DNA of 64,000 nucleotides from CAWCDJ01 sp963796675 (GTDB lineage Bacteria; Acidobacteriota; Terriglobia; Bryobacterales; Bryobacteraceae), in assembly GCA_963796675.1 (NCBI GenBank), contig CAWCMS010000002.1:1109714-1173713 (forward strand), given 5' to 3'. Position numbers and translations under genes: made by a program. Of the stretch, positions 9,781 to 20,054 are shown piece by piece (the stretch's first letter is position 1; each line of letters opens with the position of its first letter). The notes under the pieces are model-generated. The model was not told where the DNA came from. It made no database searches and saw only the letters and a program-made list of their open reading frames with translations.

Positions 9781-9808
9781 GGGCCGTCCGGTTCTGTCCG
9801 GACGGCCC
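9781..9808 (+). terminator. Strong GC hairpin, terminator-like
   Basis: A perfect 11-base-pair inverted repeat, GGGCCGTCCGG and CCGGACGGCCC, with a six-base loop, followed on the plus strand by the pyrimidine-rich TCCTTTCCTC. The tail is not a pure T run, so termination strength is uncertain. No plus-strand gene lies directly upstream, so this may be an attenuator in the leader of the sensor kinase at 9869. Confidence 0.5.
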
Positions 9809-9868
9809 TCCTTTCCTCGATATTCACGCCTTGTAAGTAGTGTTGTGTGTAATTAGCCACTCAACAAG

Positions 9869-12314
9869 ATGCCAGATACCCAAGATCCCACCACGCCCGA
9901 AGCCTCTACCGAAAACGATCCGTGAGACCTTGCAGGATTACGCCTTGATCACGATGAATCTAGAGGGCGAAATCGTACAGTGGAGCGATGGCGCCGAGAA
10001 GGTGTTCGGTTACACGGCAGACGATGTGGTAGGTCGCTCGTTCTCGCTGCTGTTCACTCCCGAAGACCGGGAGGCGCAGCCGGCCCGCCACGGAGTTAAG
10101 GGTTGCCGGCTCCGGCAAAATGTCCGAGGACGAGCGTTGGCACATGCGAAAAGACGGCAGCCGGATCTGGGTTACCGGCACCGTCCGCGCGCTCAAGACG
10201 AAAGCGGGGAGGTCACAGGGTACGCGAAACTAGCCCGCGATATCACCAGCAAGAAGCTTCTGGATCTGCAGCGCGACCGGCAACTCGCCCGCGAACAGGT
10301 GGCCCGGGAAGAGGCGGAACGCCGGTGGAGGAACCTGGAGGAAATTTCGGAAAACATTCCCGCCCTGATTGCTCTTCTCCGCCTGCCGGATCAGATTTAC
10401 GTTTTCGCCAATCGGATGTACCGCGATGCCTTCGGGAACCGCGGCCTCTTCGGAATGAGGTTCCGCGACGCTCACCCCGAGTTCGGCCCGGAAGTGTTCG
10501 GATCGTGGACGCTGTGGGGGCAAGCGGCGAGCCGTTTCGTGCTACAGAGCGGCTGGTGTATGACCGCTATTACGATTTCGTTTTGCAGCCGATGCGGAGC
10601 GAGGCAGGCCAGTACGAAGCGATCCTGGTCTTCGCGGTGGATGTCAGCGAGCGGGTTGCTACCCGCCATGCCACCGAGGAACTCACCGAGGAGTTGAAAT
10701 CTGAAAGGGAACAGCTAAAGGCGGAGGTGGCCGAGCGTAAGCGCGCGGAGGCCCTGGCGGAGAATCGGTCGGAGCTTCTGAAAGAGCAGGCCGCGCTGCT
10801 CAACCTCGCCTACGATGCGATTCTCGCCATTCGGTTCGACAGCATCATAGAGATCTGGAATCGCGGCGCACAGGAGACTTACGGCTGGACGGCGAATGAG
10901 GCGATCGGGAAACACGTACACAACTGCTGCGGACGGTGTTTCCCATCCCGCGGAGGAAATCCGGCAGCAGGTGTTGAGCGAAGGCCAATGGACGGGGAGT
11001 TAAGGCAGACCTGCCGCGATGGGCGGGCGATCGAGGTATCCAGCCGCTGGGTGTTGTGGAAGTCGGACGGCAAGCCGCACGGGTGGCTGGAAATCAATCG
11101 CGATATCACGGAGCGAAAGCGGATGGAGGCCCATCTGCGCGATACGCAGAAGATGGAGAGCCTTGGCGTGCTGGCGGGAGGGATCGCCCACGACTTCAAT
11201 AATCTGTTGACCGGCATCATGGGAAATGTCAGCCTCGCGCTGGAGATGCTGGAGGCAGAGGCGCCGGTCCGCCAGTCACTCAGCAATTCGCTGCGTGCAA
11301 GCGAGCAGGCCGCGTTCCTGACGAAGCAGATTCTGGCCTACGCGGGCAAGGGCCAATTCGTGGTGCAGGAGGTGGATCTCTCCGCCGTGGTGCGCGACGC
11401 GCTATCGCTGGTGAACAGCTCGGTCCCGCGCATAGTGCACGTAGGCCTCGAGGTGGCGCACCGGCTGCCGGCCGTGACGGCGGACGTCACGCAACTGCAA
11501 CAGGTCGCCATGAACCTGATCTTCAATGCGGCGGAAGCGATCGGCGAACGGCCGGGCCGAGATCCTGGTGCGCACTTCGATTCAAGAGGTGGCTCCCGAC
11601 CAGGGCTCCTCGCCTTGCGACGTTGGCGTGCTGCATCCGGGGCTATACGCGGTGCTCGAAGTCGAGGATACCGGTTCCGGAATCGAGCCGCTGGTACGGT
11701 CGAACATGTTCGATCCTTTCTTTACGACCAAGTTCACGGGCCGCGGGTTGGGTCTGGCGGCGGTGGCGGGCATTGTGCGGGCGCTCCATGGCGCGGTGAC
11801 GGTAGAGAGCGCACCGGGAGAAGGGACCACGTTCCGCGTTCTGTTGCCGGCGGGCACCCGGTCTGGCCTGCTACCTAAGCCGGGCGGGCCCATCCTGGTG
11901 GTGGACGACGAAGAGATCGTGCGGAGCACCGCCCGCGCCATGCTGGTGAGCGGCGGCTACCAGGTGCTGCTGGCGGAGGACGGCCAAAAGGCCCTCGAGA
12001 TCTTCCGCGAGCGGAAAGGCGACGTAGCGCTGGTGCTACTCGATATGGCGATGCCGGTGATGAGCGGCGAAGATACGCTTCGGGAACTCAAGTCGATCCG
12101 GCCGGACCTGCCTGTTATCGTTTCCAGCGGATACAGCGAACGCGAAGCCATCCGCCGGTTTGGGGGTGTAGGCGTCGCAGGGTTCATGCAGAAGCCTTAC
12201 ACCGTGCAGGCACTGCTGGAGAAGGTGGCTTCCGCGACAGACCACGAGGGGGGTCAACCCCCTGGTGACTCCCCGGTTGCATCCGGCGAGGACACTCCGC
12301 ATCGGTCCATTTAG
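9869..12314 (+). CDS. PAS-PAS-PAS hybrid histidine kinase with receiver domain (frameshifted)
   Basis: About 815 residues once several indels are bridged (near 9915, 10090, 10200, 10510, 10920-10980 and 11545). Order: a PAS domain (LEGEIVQWSDGAEKVFGYTA) with a PAC end GYAKLARDITSKK, a second PAS-like domain, a third PAS (IIEIWNRGAQETYGWTA) ending LEINRDITERKR, the histidine box GGIAHDFNNLLTGIMGN, the ATP-binding N box QQVAMNLIFNAAEA and G boxes VLEVEDTGSGIEP and FTGRGLGLAAVAGIV, then a receiver domain with acidic pocket VVDDEE, phospho-acceptor LLDMAMPVMSG and the lysine of FMQKPYT. No membrane helix is seen, so this is a cytosolic sensor. The output partner is not in the window. Confidence 0.88.
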
Positions 12315-12350
12315 GGGCCATAGGGTGTGGAGTCTGCTTGGAGGCATTGA

Positions 12351-12824
12351 ATGAAGCTTCGTCAAATCATTTCTCTCGGGGTGGCCGCGTCATTTCTGAT
12401 GCTGGTGCAGGCGCTGCCGGCCCGTCAGACCGAAGAGACTCCTCAGGCGCCGGCTAAGGCCGAGAAACCGAAAGGCCGAAAAGAAGAAGCACAAGAAGCC
12501 GAAGAAGGAAGTGGAGGAGAATTCCGGCGCTGCCCGCACAGCCGTGCCGGCGGAGAACCCACAGACCGCGCCCCCGGTGACGCAACCGGCGTAGTGCCAA
12601 AGAGTGCCCCGAAGAGTATCCCGCCGGCCAATTCGGCGCTGCGCGCGGCTCCCACGGTTTCGCAAAGTGAAATCACGGCCGCCAGGGCTCGCGGGGACGT
12701 CTGGGTGAACACCGAAAGCGGTGTTTATCACAAGAACGGGCGCTGGTACGGGGCAACCAAGCAAGGCAAATTCATGAGCGAGCAGGATGCCGTTCGGGCC
12801 GGCTACCACGCCGCAAAACGATAG
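12351..12824 (+). CDS. Secreted lysine-rich protein with small C-terminal domain
   Basis: About 157 residues. A signal peptide (MKLRQIISLGVAASFLMLV) comes first. In the middle the reading slips between frames: in the alternative frame it is KAEKKKHKKPKKEVEE, a lysine-rich tract that fits better than the arginine-rich in-frame text, so a pair of compensating indels near 12475 and 12595 is likely. The C-terminus, GDVWVNTESGVYHKNGRWYG and GKFMSEQDAVRAGYHAAK, is a small domain I have seen at the end of other exported bacterial proteins, function unknown. The gene follows the sensor kinase by 36 bases. Confidence 0.65.
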   Translation: MKLRQIISLGVAASFLMLVQALPARQTEETPQAPAKAEKPKGRKEEAQEAEEGSGGEFRRCPHSRAGGEPTDRAPGDATGVVPKSAPKSIPPANSALRAAPTVSQSEITAARARGDVWVNTESGVYHKNGRWYGATKQGKFMSEQDAVRAGYHAAKR

Positions 12825-12841
12825 GGTTTGGAGGAACAGTC

Positions 12842-13339
12842 ATGGCATGGACAGACATCGTTAACGACATCGTCAGCCGGTATTCGGGCGCGGGCGGCGG
12901 GACAGCAGCCGCTCCGGCGAATCCGCATGAAGATTTCTCGAATGTGGCGAACGCGGCGCCTCCTCACGTGATGGCGGATGCTCTCTCGCACGTCTTCCGT
13001 TCGGACAAAACGCCGGCGTTCTCGGAAATGGTTTCCAGCCTGTTCCAGGAGTCGAACCCCGAACAGCGTGCGGGACTCCTGAACCGGTTGCTCTCCGTGG
13101 TCGGTCCCGCGGCGCTTGCGGGCATTCCGGGCCTGACCGGCGGGCAGAACGTGACGCCGCAGCAGGCCACCCAGATTTCGCCGGACGATGTTCGGCGGGT
13201 CGCGGCGCGCGCGGAGAACGCCAATCCGTCGATCATGGATCAGGTCAGCGGCTTCTACGCGCAGCATCCGACCGTGGTCAAGGTGCTGGGCGGCGCGATC
13301 CTCACGATGGCGCTGAATCACCTGTCGCGGCGGAAATAG
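12842..13339 (+). CDS. Conserved hypothetical protein
   Basis: 165 residues with a clear ribosome site (GGAGG at 12831) before the ATG. The sequence has a glycine/alanine-rich linker at 17-28, a central helical part and a moderately hydrophobic C-terminal segment (VVKVLGGAILTMALNHLSRRK) that could be a weak membrane anchor. I do not recognise a catalytic motif. It lies 17 bases after the lysine-rich gene and ends about 10 bases before the convergent cytochrome gene. Confidence 0.7.
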   Translation: MAWTDIVNDIVSRYSGAGGGTAAAPANPHEDFSNVANAAPPHVMADALSHVFRSDKTPAFSEMVSSLFQESNPEQRAGLLNRLLSVVGPAALAGIPGLTGGQNVTPQQATQISPDDVRRVAARAENANPSIMDQVSGFYAQHPTVVKVLGGAILTMALNHLSRRK

Positions 13340-13348
13340 CCGCACGCC

Positions 13349-14407
13349 TCAGAGGGACGCTACTTTCTTCCTCGGTACGCCATGGGTGTGGCAGTCCGCG
13401 CACTTCACCCAGTGGATGTTGTGCTTGCTGCCGGTGGAGCGGAAAGTGGTGTCCATCTTCTCGACGTCCAGCCCGCAGTTCGACATCTTTGGATGGCACG
13501 AGGCGCAGGAGGCGCGCGTCTGCTGGCCATGTTGTGCGTGGCAGGCTAGGCAGCTGATGCCTTCGTGCACGCCCATGCCGGTGCGGTCGTCGCCGCTTCC
13601 CACCTGGAGCGCCGCGGTCGGCGCGTGGCACTGGTAGCACAGCGCCTGGCGCCGGTCGGGGCTCATTTTGACCGGGCGCGCGCCGTCGAGCATCGCGGGC
13701 AGCGAGAGATCTGAGACCGGGACATACTGCTGGGTCCTGCGATCGAAGAAGGCGAGTGACGGCCGGGCGATCTCCTGCGAGAGTCCGGCGACGCTGCCCT
13801 CCGGGGTGGTCTTGCGGAGCGGTTGCCCTTCGCGATGCATCTGGTGGCAGGTGAGGCACGGCATCGAGGGCCGCGAGGCAAGTGCCGGCTTCACCAGGGT
13901 CCACGGGCCGGCGCGGTCGACCGGCGTCACCAGGTCACGGATGCCGCCTTCGAAGTGCATGCCGTGACAGCGAAGGCAGTCATCCATCGGCATGTTCTGG
14001 GAGTTATATTTGCGGTCGAGGAAGATGCGGGTATACGTGGCGCTATGCGGGCCGGCCTGCCAGGCCGCGAATTCCTGCCGGTGGCAGCCCTGGCACCGCT
14101 CGGTCATCTCCTGCACATAACGGTTGCCGAAGCCGATCTGCTCGGGCAGGTCGCCGCGCACGTGGTGATAGGCACGAGTGGCATTGTTCCAATGGAATGC
14201 CGGGTCGGTAGTGAACGCGCCGCCGTGGCACTTCTCGCAGGCGATACCGCGATGGGTGGAGGCGTGCCATTGATCGTAGAGCGGCTGCATTTCGTGGCAG
14301 CTCGTGCAGCCCTTGCCCGCACCCGCTTCGTAATAGAGGCTGGCGCCCGGAACCATCAGAATGGCGGCCACCGCCACCAGTCCGCTACTGAGGAGCAGCT
14401 TCTTCAT
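13349..14407 (-). CDS. Nonaheme c-type cytochrome
   Basis: 352 residues with an N-terminal signal/anchor (MKKLLLSSGLVAVAAILMV) and nine CxxCH heme-attachment motifs in order: CTSCH, CEKCH, CQGCH, CLRCH, CLTCH, CYQCH, CLACH, CASCH and CADCH. The first part resembles the NapC/NirT/NrfH type of quinol-oxidising membrane cytochrome (inference), and further histidines could act as distal ligands. Its start overlaps the stop of the GMC oxidoreductase gene by four bases, so the cytochrome is the likely electron acceptor of that dehydrogenase. Heme attachment would depend on the ccm cluster at 24-31 kb. Confidence 0.92.
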   Translation of the reverse strand: MKKLLLSSGLVAVAAILMVPGASLYYEAGAGKGCTSCHEMQPLYDQWHASTHRGIACEKCHGGAFTTDPAFHWNNATRAYHHVRGDLPEQIGFGNRYVQEMTERCQGCHRQEFAAWQAGPHSATYTRIFLDRKYNSQNMPMDDCLRCHGMHFEGGIRDLVTPVDRAGPWTLVKPALASRPSMPCLTCHQMHREGQPLRKTTPEGSVAGLSQEIARPSLAFFDRRTQQYVPVSDLSLPAMLDGARPVKMSPDRRQALCYQCHAPTAALQVGSGDDRTGMGVHEGISCLACHAQHGQQTRASCASCHPKMSNCGLDVEKMDTTFRSTGSKHNIHWVKCADCHTHGVPRKKVASL

Positions 14408-16060
14408 CCGCGCACCTTCGTGCCTTTCCACGCCTGCAGAAGGCCTGCCGAAGCCCGGTAGGCGTTCGCCAGGATGGTCAGAGCGGGATTGAAGCCGCCG
14501 TTGGTGACGTGCACGCTGGCGTCGATCACGTAGACGTTGTCCACGTCGTGAAGCTGGCAGGCGGCATTCACCACCGAGGTCCTGGGATCGTTGCCCATGC
14601 GGCACGTGCCCGCCTGGTGCTGCCCGCCGCTGAGGCCGTTGCCGACGGGGCGCATCCAGGAGCGAACGGCGCCGGCTTCCTTGAGCCATGCTTCCGCTTT
14701 CGCGGCGATGAAGCGCGCGATTTCGAGCGTGTGCGGATGCCGTTGGCCGGAGAGCCGCGCCACCGGAATGCCCCAGTGGTCCTTGACCTTCGGGTCCACC
14801 TGCACGCGGGAATCGGCGAGCGGCATCTCCTGCACCGGTCCCATCACCGCTACGCAGCGCTTGAAGTAAGTGCGGACGAACTCCTTGTGCTGCTCGCCCC
14901 AGCGCGGGACCCACGGCGGCACCTGGCCGAGGAACTGGTAGGGCAGGCGGATGAATTCGTTGGCCAGCATCGCTCCGCCCACCAGCCCGGGTTGCCGTGG
15001 TTGTAATCGCAGATGGCGATGGAAGCGCCCGGCCCCAGGTCGTCATAGGTGTCGAAGTCGAAAAGGCCATTGGCGCCGGCATAGGTGTGGCCTTGCAGAT
15101 TGCGGCCCACCCAGTCGTAGCGATTGCCGAGGCCGTTCGGGAAGAGCCGGTGCTTCGTATTGAGCAGCAGGCGCGCGGATTCGATGGCGCCGGCGGAGAC
15201 GATGACGAGGTCGGCGGTCTGGTGCTGCAGGCGGCCGTTGGCGTCGTAGTAGGCCACGCCGGTGGCGCGCCCCTGGCTATCGAGCAGGATCTCGCGGGTC
15301 ATGCACTCGGTGCGGAGTTCGCAGTTGCCGGTGGCCAGGGCGGTCGGGATCACGGTGTTGTGGGTGCCGGTGCGCGCGTTCAGTTCGCACGCGAACCCCA
15401 CGCACCAGCGGCAGCGCATGCAGGAGCGGCGGCCGTTGTAGGGCACCGTGTTGCGCAGCATCGGAATGTGGAACGGGTGGAGCTTCAGCCGTTCGGCCGC
15501 GGGCCAGAGGAGTTGGTGCTCCTTGCGTGGGCGCGAGCGGCGGCATGGGCAGCGGCTTTTTGCCGCGGCGCCTTGAAGGGGTTGGTGGAATCGTCGCCGG
15601 AAACGCCCATCTCCCATTCCGCCTTCTCGTAGTACGGCTCCAGGTCGGCGTAGGTGATGGGCCAGTCATCGAGAGTGCTGCCCGCCACCGCGCCGTAGGT
15701 GGAGCGCATGCGGAAATCCTTCTCCATGTAGCGCCACGCCATCGCGCCGTAGCTGAACGTGCCGCCGCCGACGCAGGCGGCATTGTTGTTGTACGGGCTG
15801 TCGCTCGGGTTGACGACCGATTCCCTGCCCTCGAGATCGACGAAGACGCGCGGATGGTTCTCTTCGTCGGGCCCGAACTTGGCGCCCAGCACCTGGTTCC
15901 GCTGGTTGTAGAGGTCGTCCTTGCGGCAATCGGCGGCGGTGTACCATTTGCCGCGCTCGAGCACCACGACGCTCAGGCCCGCGGTGGAGAGTTCCTTCGC
16001 CACTACGCCGCCGCCCGCTCCGGCGCCGACGATCACCACATTTACGTGCTTCAGTGGCAT
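14404..16060 (-). CDS. GMC-family oxidoreductase, dehydrogenase large subunit (frameshifted)
   Basis: About 552 residues. The N-terminus holds the FAD-binding Rossmann motif VVIVGAGAGGGVVAKEL, followed by the family block CVGGGTFSYGAMAWRYM. A middle block, SCMRCRWCVGFACELNARTG, is cysteine-rich, as in membrane-bound sugar and alcohol dehydrogenases. The C-terminal domain has GGQHQAGTCRMGNDP, with the expected catalytic histidine region, and NGGFNPALTILANAYR. Frameshifts near 15520 and 14990 split it over three frames. The gene lies between a gluconate-dehydrogenase subunit-3-like gene and a multiheme cytochrome, the classic order of a three-component periplasmic dehydrogenase. The substrate is probably a sugar, sugar acid or polyol (inference). 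Confidence 0.9.
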
Positions 16061-16063
16061 GGT

Positions 16064-16597
16064 CTATCCGTTCTGAGGAGCGTCGTAGTGCTGACGTCCT
16101 CGCACCTGGGGGAAGGGCAAGCCGAGCATTTTCCAACTCACGCGGTTACGGTTGCCTCCGTGTCTCGGGTCGCCGTAGAACCCCTGCCGGGTATGGTCGA
16201 GGAGTAGGCCGAAGAAGAGCGGCGACGTCCGCTCGAGGGTTTGGAGCACCTGCACCTGTTGCTCGGAGGCCAGTTCTACGAATCGCTTGCCGAATTGGGC
16301 GCGGCCGGCGGCGTCGATGGCCGCGATACCTTGCCGGTAGGCGCTGCGGTGGCGTTTCCAGCGAACGCTCAACTGGAGGTCGATATAGTTAACGGCGCCG
16401 CCTTCTTTGGCGCCCGGGTCCCGGTCACCCGGAATGAGCTGCGCGCACGCAGACTGCAGGGTCTGGCCTTCTTCGGCCGTGAAAAATCTCCAGGGAGTTG
16501 CTCCGGAACTCCGCATGCACGAGATCGCCGATCCCGCCGCTGAAGCTCCCAAGCCGAGGAGCGCGCGCCGCCGCGTTAAGGTTTTCATTTCGGCCAC
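16064..16597 (-). CDS. Gluconate 2-dehydrogenase subunit 3 family protein
   Basis: 177 residues with a twin-arginine signal (MKTLTRRRALLGLGASAAG) and the subunit-3 fold pattern: FFTAEEGQTLQSACAQLIPG near the N-terminus and YIDLQLSVRW, followed by FFGLLLDHTRQGFYGDPRHG near the end. Subunit 3 is the small partner that helps export and mature the FAD subunit, carrying it through the Tat system. The stop lies three bases before the GMC gene start, so the two are coupled. The start may be the ATG three codons downstream. Confidence 0.88.
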   Translation of the reverse strand: MAEMKTLTRRRALLGLGASAAGSAISCMRSSGATPWRFFTAEEGQTLQSACAQLIPGDRDPGAKEGGAVNYIDLQLSVRWKRHRSAYRQGIAAIDAAGRAQFGKRFVELASEQQVQVLQTLERTSPLFFGLLLDHTRQGFYGDPRHGGNRNRVSWKMLGLPFPQVRGRQHYDAPQNG

Positions 16598-16671
16598 AAA
16601 AGGACCTGCTGGTCCGATTTGTACACTTAACAGCTAGCGGGTGAGACTGGCAAGTGGCGCGCGCGACGGGG

Positions 16672-19600
16672 CTACTTGGGCGTGGGGAGTCCCGAGGTGC
16701 CCCACTTTTCGTTTGGATGCGGACCCAACACGAAATGCAGCGTGCCACCGGCGACGATCTCTTCGTGCGAGATCCAGGCTCTGTCGAGCGGCTGGCCGTT
16801 CAGCGTAGCGGACTGCACGTAGATGTCGGACGGCGCCTTGCGCGCCGCTTCCACGCGGAAAGTCTTGCCGTTTTCCAGATGGATCGCGGCGCGGTCGAAT
16901 AGCGGGCTGCCCAACGCGTAGATCGGCTGGCCGGGATTCACAGGATAAAATCCCAGGGCGCTGAAAATGTACCAGGAAGACATCTGCCCGGTGTCTTCGT
17001 CCCCCAGCCAACCGGCAGGGCCCGGACGGTACAGCCGGTCCATGATGGTGTGCACCCAGCGCTGCGTCTTCCATGGCTGGCCGGCGTAATCGTAAAGATA
17101 AACCACATGGTGCACGGGCTCGTTGATGTGCGCGTACTGGCCCATATCCTCCAACTTGGCCTCGGTCATCTCGTGAATGACGCCGCCGTAGCCTCCCACC
17201 CGGAAATCGGTGGTGGCAGTGAACAGGGAGTCGAGCTTCTGGATGAACGCTTCCTTTCCGCCCATCAACTCCATCAGGCCGGGGATGTCCTGCTGCACCG
17301 ACCAGAGCCACTGCCAGGCATTGCCCTCGGTATAGACGCCGCCCCAGGCCAGCGGATCGAACGGTTCGATCCAGCTTCCGTCGGACTTCTTGCCGCGCAT
17401 GAAGCCAACCCGCGGGTCGTAGAGGTTGCGGTAGTTCTTGGCGCGCCCGATGAAGGTCCGGTAATCCTCGTCTTTGCCAAGAGCCCTAGCCATCTGGGCC
17501 ACGGCGAAATCGTCGTACGCGTATTCGAGCGTGCAGGCCACCGATTCGTGGACGCCGTGATCATACGGCACGTAGCCGAGCTGGATGTACTCCTCGATGC
17601 CGCTGCGGGCCTGGAAGACGCCCGTGCCTTTCTCGGTTTCGTCCTTGCGCAGGGCGGCGTAGGCCTTGGCGACGTCGAAATCGCGGATGCCCTTCAGGTA
17701 TGCATCGGCCACCACGGAATCGCCATGCGTGCCGATCATGACGTTGGTCTCGCCCGGATTCGGCCATTTGGGAATGAAGCCGCCTTCGTCGTAGGCGTTC
17801 AGCATGGCGCGGATGATCCCGGCATCCTTCTTCGGCTCGATAATCGTCAGCAGCGGGAACTGCGCGCGGAAGGTGTCCCAGAAGCCGTCGTCGGCAAACA
17901 TCTCGCCGTCATGCACCTTACCGTCGTAGGGGCTCCAGTGGACCATCTTGCCCGAGGCGTCGGTCTCCTGCAGCATGTGCGGAAACTGCACCGCGTGGTA
18001 GAGCGCGGTGTAGAAAGTGCGGCGCTGCGCTTCGGTGCCGCCTTCGATATCGACCTTCCCGAGTTGCCGCTCCCAGGCAGCCTTGGCACGTCCGGCGATG
18101 GCGTCGAAATCGGCCTGCGGCATGTCCTGTTCGAGATTGCGGCGGGCCTGCTCCAGGCTGATCAGCGAGACGCCGATCCGCACCGTGATGGTCTCGCCTT
18201 CCCTGGTCGAGAAGCCGGCGAACGCGCCGACATGGTTGCCCTGGCGCGAAGTTTCGCCCTCGGCGATGGCGGCCGACGTGCGCGGCAGTGCGCGTCCCTG
18301 CGAGGTTTCCGGAACTTCCCAGACGCCTTGGCGCGTGATCGGATGGTCGAAGACGGCCACGAAGTACTGCGCGAAATTGGGAGACTTATGAGCTCCCGAG
18401 GTGTTCTTGCCGGTGATGCTTCGGCTTTCCGGGTGGATCTCGACCGCACTGCCGCCATGGTTGCCGTCGACAAGCACCCAGGCGTCTTCGGTCTTGGGAA
18501 AGGTGAAGCGGAAGACGCCGCCGTGCGCGGCTGGTGCCATCTCCACCTTCACGTGATACGCGTCGAGCAGCACGGAGTACTTGTAGGGGAGCGCCTGTTC
18601 GTGATCGTGGCTGAAGTGCGAGGCGCGCTCGCCGGGCTGCACCTTGAGCATCCCGGTAATCGGCATCAGAGAGAACGGGCCGTAGTTGCTCATCCACGCG
18701 GAGGGCTGATGGGTGGCCATGAACCCGATCAGGGTTTCGCGGAAATACTGATAGGGCCAGCCGTTGCCCTCGGTCATCTGGGCGGTCCAGCCGAGCATCC
18801 CGCACCATGTGCGTAGCTACGGTATGGCGGAAGTGATGGGCGCCCACGCGGACGCCGGTAATCCCGGCCTTCTCCAAGACCTGTTTGACCGGTTTCGCGA
18901 CGCTGCGCAAGGGCTTATAGGGAGGGCAGGAACGCAGAAAGATCGTTCGATCCGAACTGGGCGGACGCTCTTGACGAAGATAGTCAACCAGGGCGGCGCC
19001 AACATCCTCGGGCACAGGCAGAATACGTTCGCGGCGTGCCTTGCCCAAACATACGTGGATCACCCCTTCGGCCCAGTCGATATGCTCCAGTTGAAGCTGC
19101 CGAACCTCGCCGGATCGCATTCCGAGGCGAGCCAGCAGAAGCACGATGGCACGATCACGGAAACTGATACTGCCGTCTTCCTTGCATAAAGCGAGCACGC
19201 GGTCCCGTTGTTCGGGAGAAAAGTGCTTGGGCAAGCCCGCATGTCTCCAATGCCGCACCGGTGGAATGGCTTTAGCCAGATTCGGTGAGACGATGCCGTC
19301 GGCAGCCAGAAAACGGATGATTGCGTGCATGGCGCTGGTAACTTGGGAGGCGCTGTGACCGGGCTTCAGTTTCTCCATCTGGGTCTGAGCGAACGCATGG
19401 ATCTCGTCAGCGTTGAGGCTCCTCCAGTCCAACGCGGTGTTTGCTGGACGCGAAGCAAGAAGCCGACGGGCATAACGAAGATAGTTCCCGCGCGTTTTCG
19501 GTGAGATGCCATGTGCGCGGGCGAGATGATCATCGAAGAGTTGGAGCCAGCAATCGGCCTCCGTCCGAGTTTCCGGCGCGTTGAAGATTCCCTGTGTCTG

Positions 19601-19972
19601 CAGAATCCGAATGATCTTTGGCACGCCGGATGCAACCCGGCGACCGTAAGGCGTGCGGCCACGCTGCACCACAAACGCCTTGGCGTGTGATTCGTTGGCC
19701 TTTACAAGGGGAACGCCTTGTTCTTCGAGCCAATCACCCAGCGCAGTGGCTCTGCGAATACTGCGCCGAACGGCGCGGTGGCAGAACTTCTGTTCCTCTA
19801 ATGTACGGAAGGGCGTGAATACCCCGGGGTAGGTATTGCCGTGCGAGAGTTCGTACATGGACCAGGTGCCCACCAGCGGGTCGGGAAGGTCGGCGCGGCT
19901 CTTCGGAGTGTCGGCGGCGAAAGCGCTCGCGGCAAGCAGGCAGGACAGAAGCCAGGAATAGCGACTCATCAA
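16672..19972 (-). pseudogene. GH92 alpha-mannosidase gene interrupted by a recombinase fragment
   Basis: A family GH92 exo-alpha-mannosidase, a secreted calcium-dependent enzyme that trims mannose from glycans. The signal peptide and first 60 residues (MMSRYSWLLSCLLAASAFA through GNTYPGVFTPF) are encoded at 19972-19812. The remaining 700 residues restart at about 18801 with GMLGWTAQMTEGNGWPY. Family motifs are intact downstream: MIGTHGDSVVADAYLKG, GNAWQWLWSVQQDI and DTGQMSSWYIFSALGF. About 1,010 bases of tyrosine recombinase separate the two halves, in frame with the first but out of frame with the second, so no full enzyme can be made. Removing the insert rejoins TPF and GML as expected for the family. 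An ATG at 18798 could still give an unexported product. Confidence 0.85.
18802..19811 (-). mobile_element. Tyrosine recombinase fragment inserted in GH92 gene
   Basis: About 335 codons of a phage-integrase-type recombinase. An N-terminal SAM-like core-binding part (residues around LQLFDDHLARAHGISPKTRG) is followed by the catalytic domain: first arginine in GMRSGEVRQLQLEHID, the lysine hairpin at GKARRERILPVP, and the HxxR box HHFRHTVATHMV. The sequence stops right after that box, before the region that should carry the nucleophilic tyrosine, and the N-terminus enters directly from GH92 codons. No terminal inverted repeats or target duplication longer than one or two bases can be seen. By eye its base composition is less GC-rich than the flanks. 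It is a dead fragment or one end of an assembly join. Confidence 0.75.
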
Positions 19973-20054
19973 TAAGACTCATAACATGCGGCACGGCGCG
20001 GGTTGAATCCTCCTCTATAGTCTCGACATCAAATAGCTTGAAGTCGAGAAACAT

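Noticed and set aside
17050..18816. A 588-codon open frame on the plus strand opposite GH92
   Set aside because: The minus strand carries GH92 family motifs in the same interval; the plus-strand text shows no family features.
18802..19811. Insertion sequence with its own transposase
   Set aside because: The motifs are those of a tyrosine recombinase, not a DDE transposase, and no terminal inverted repeats could be found.
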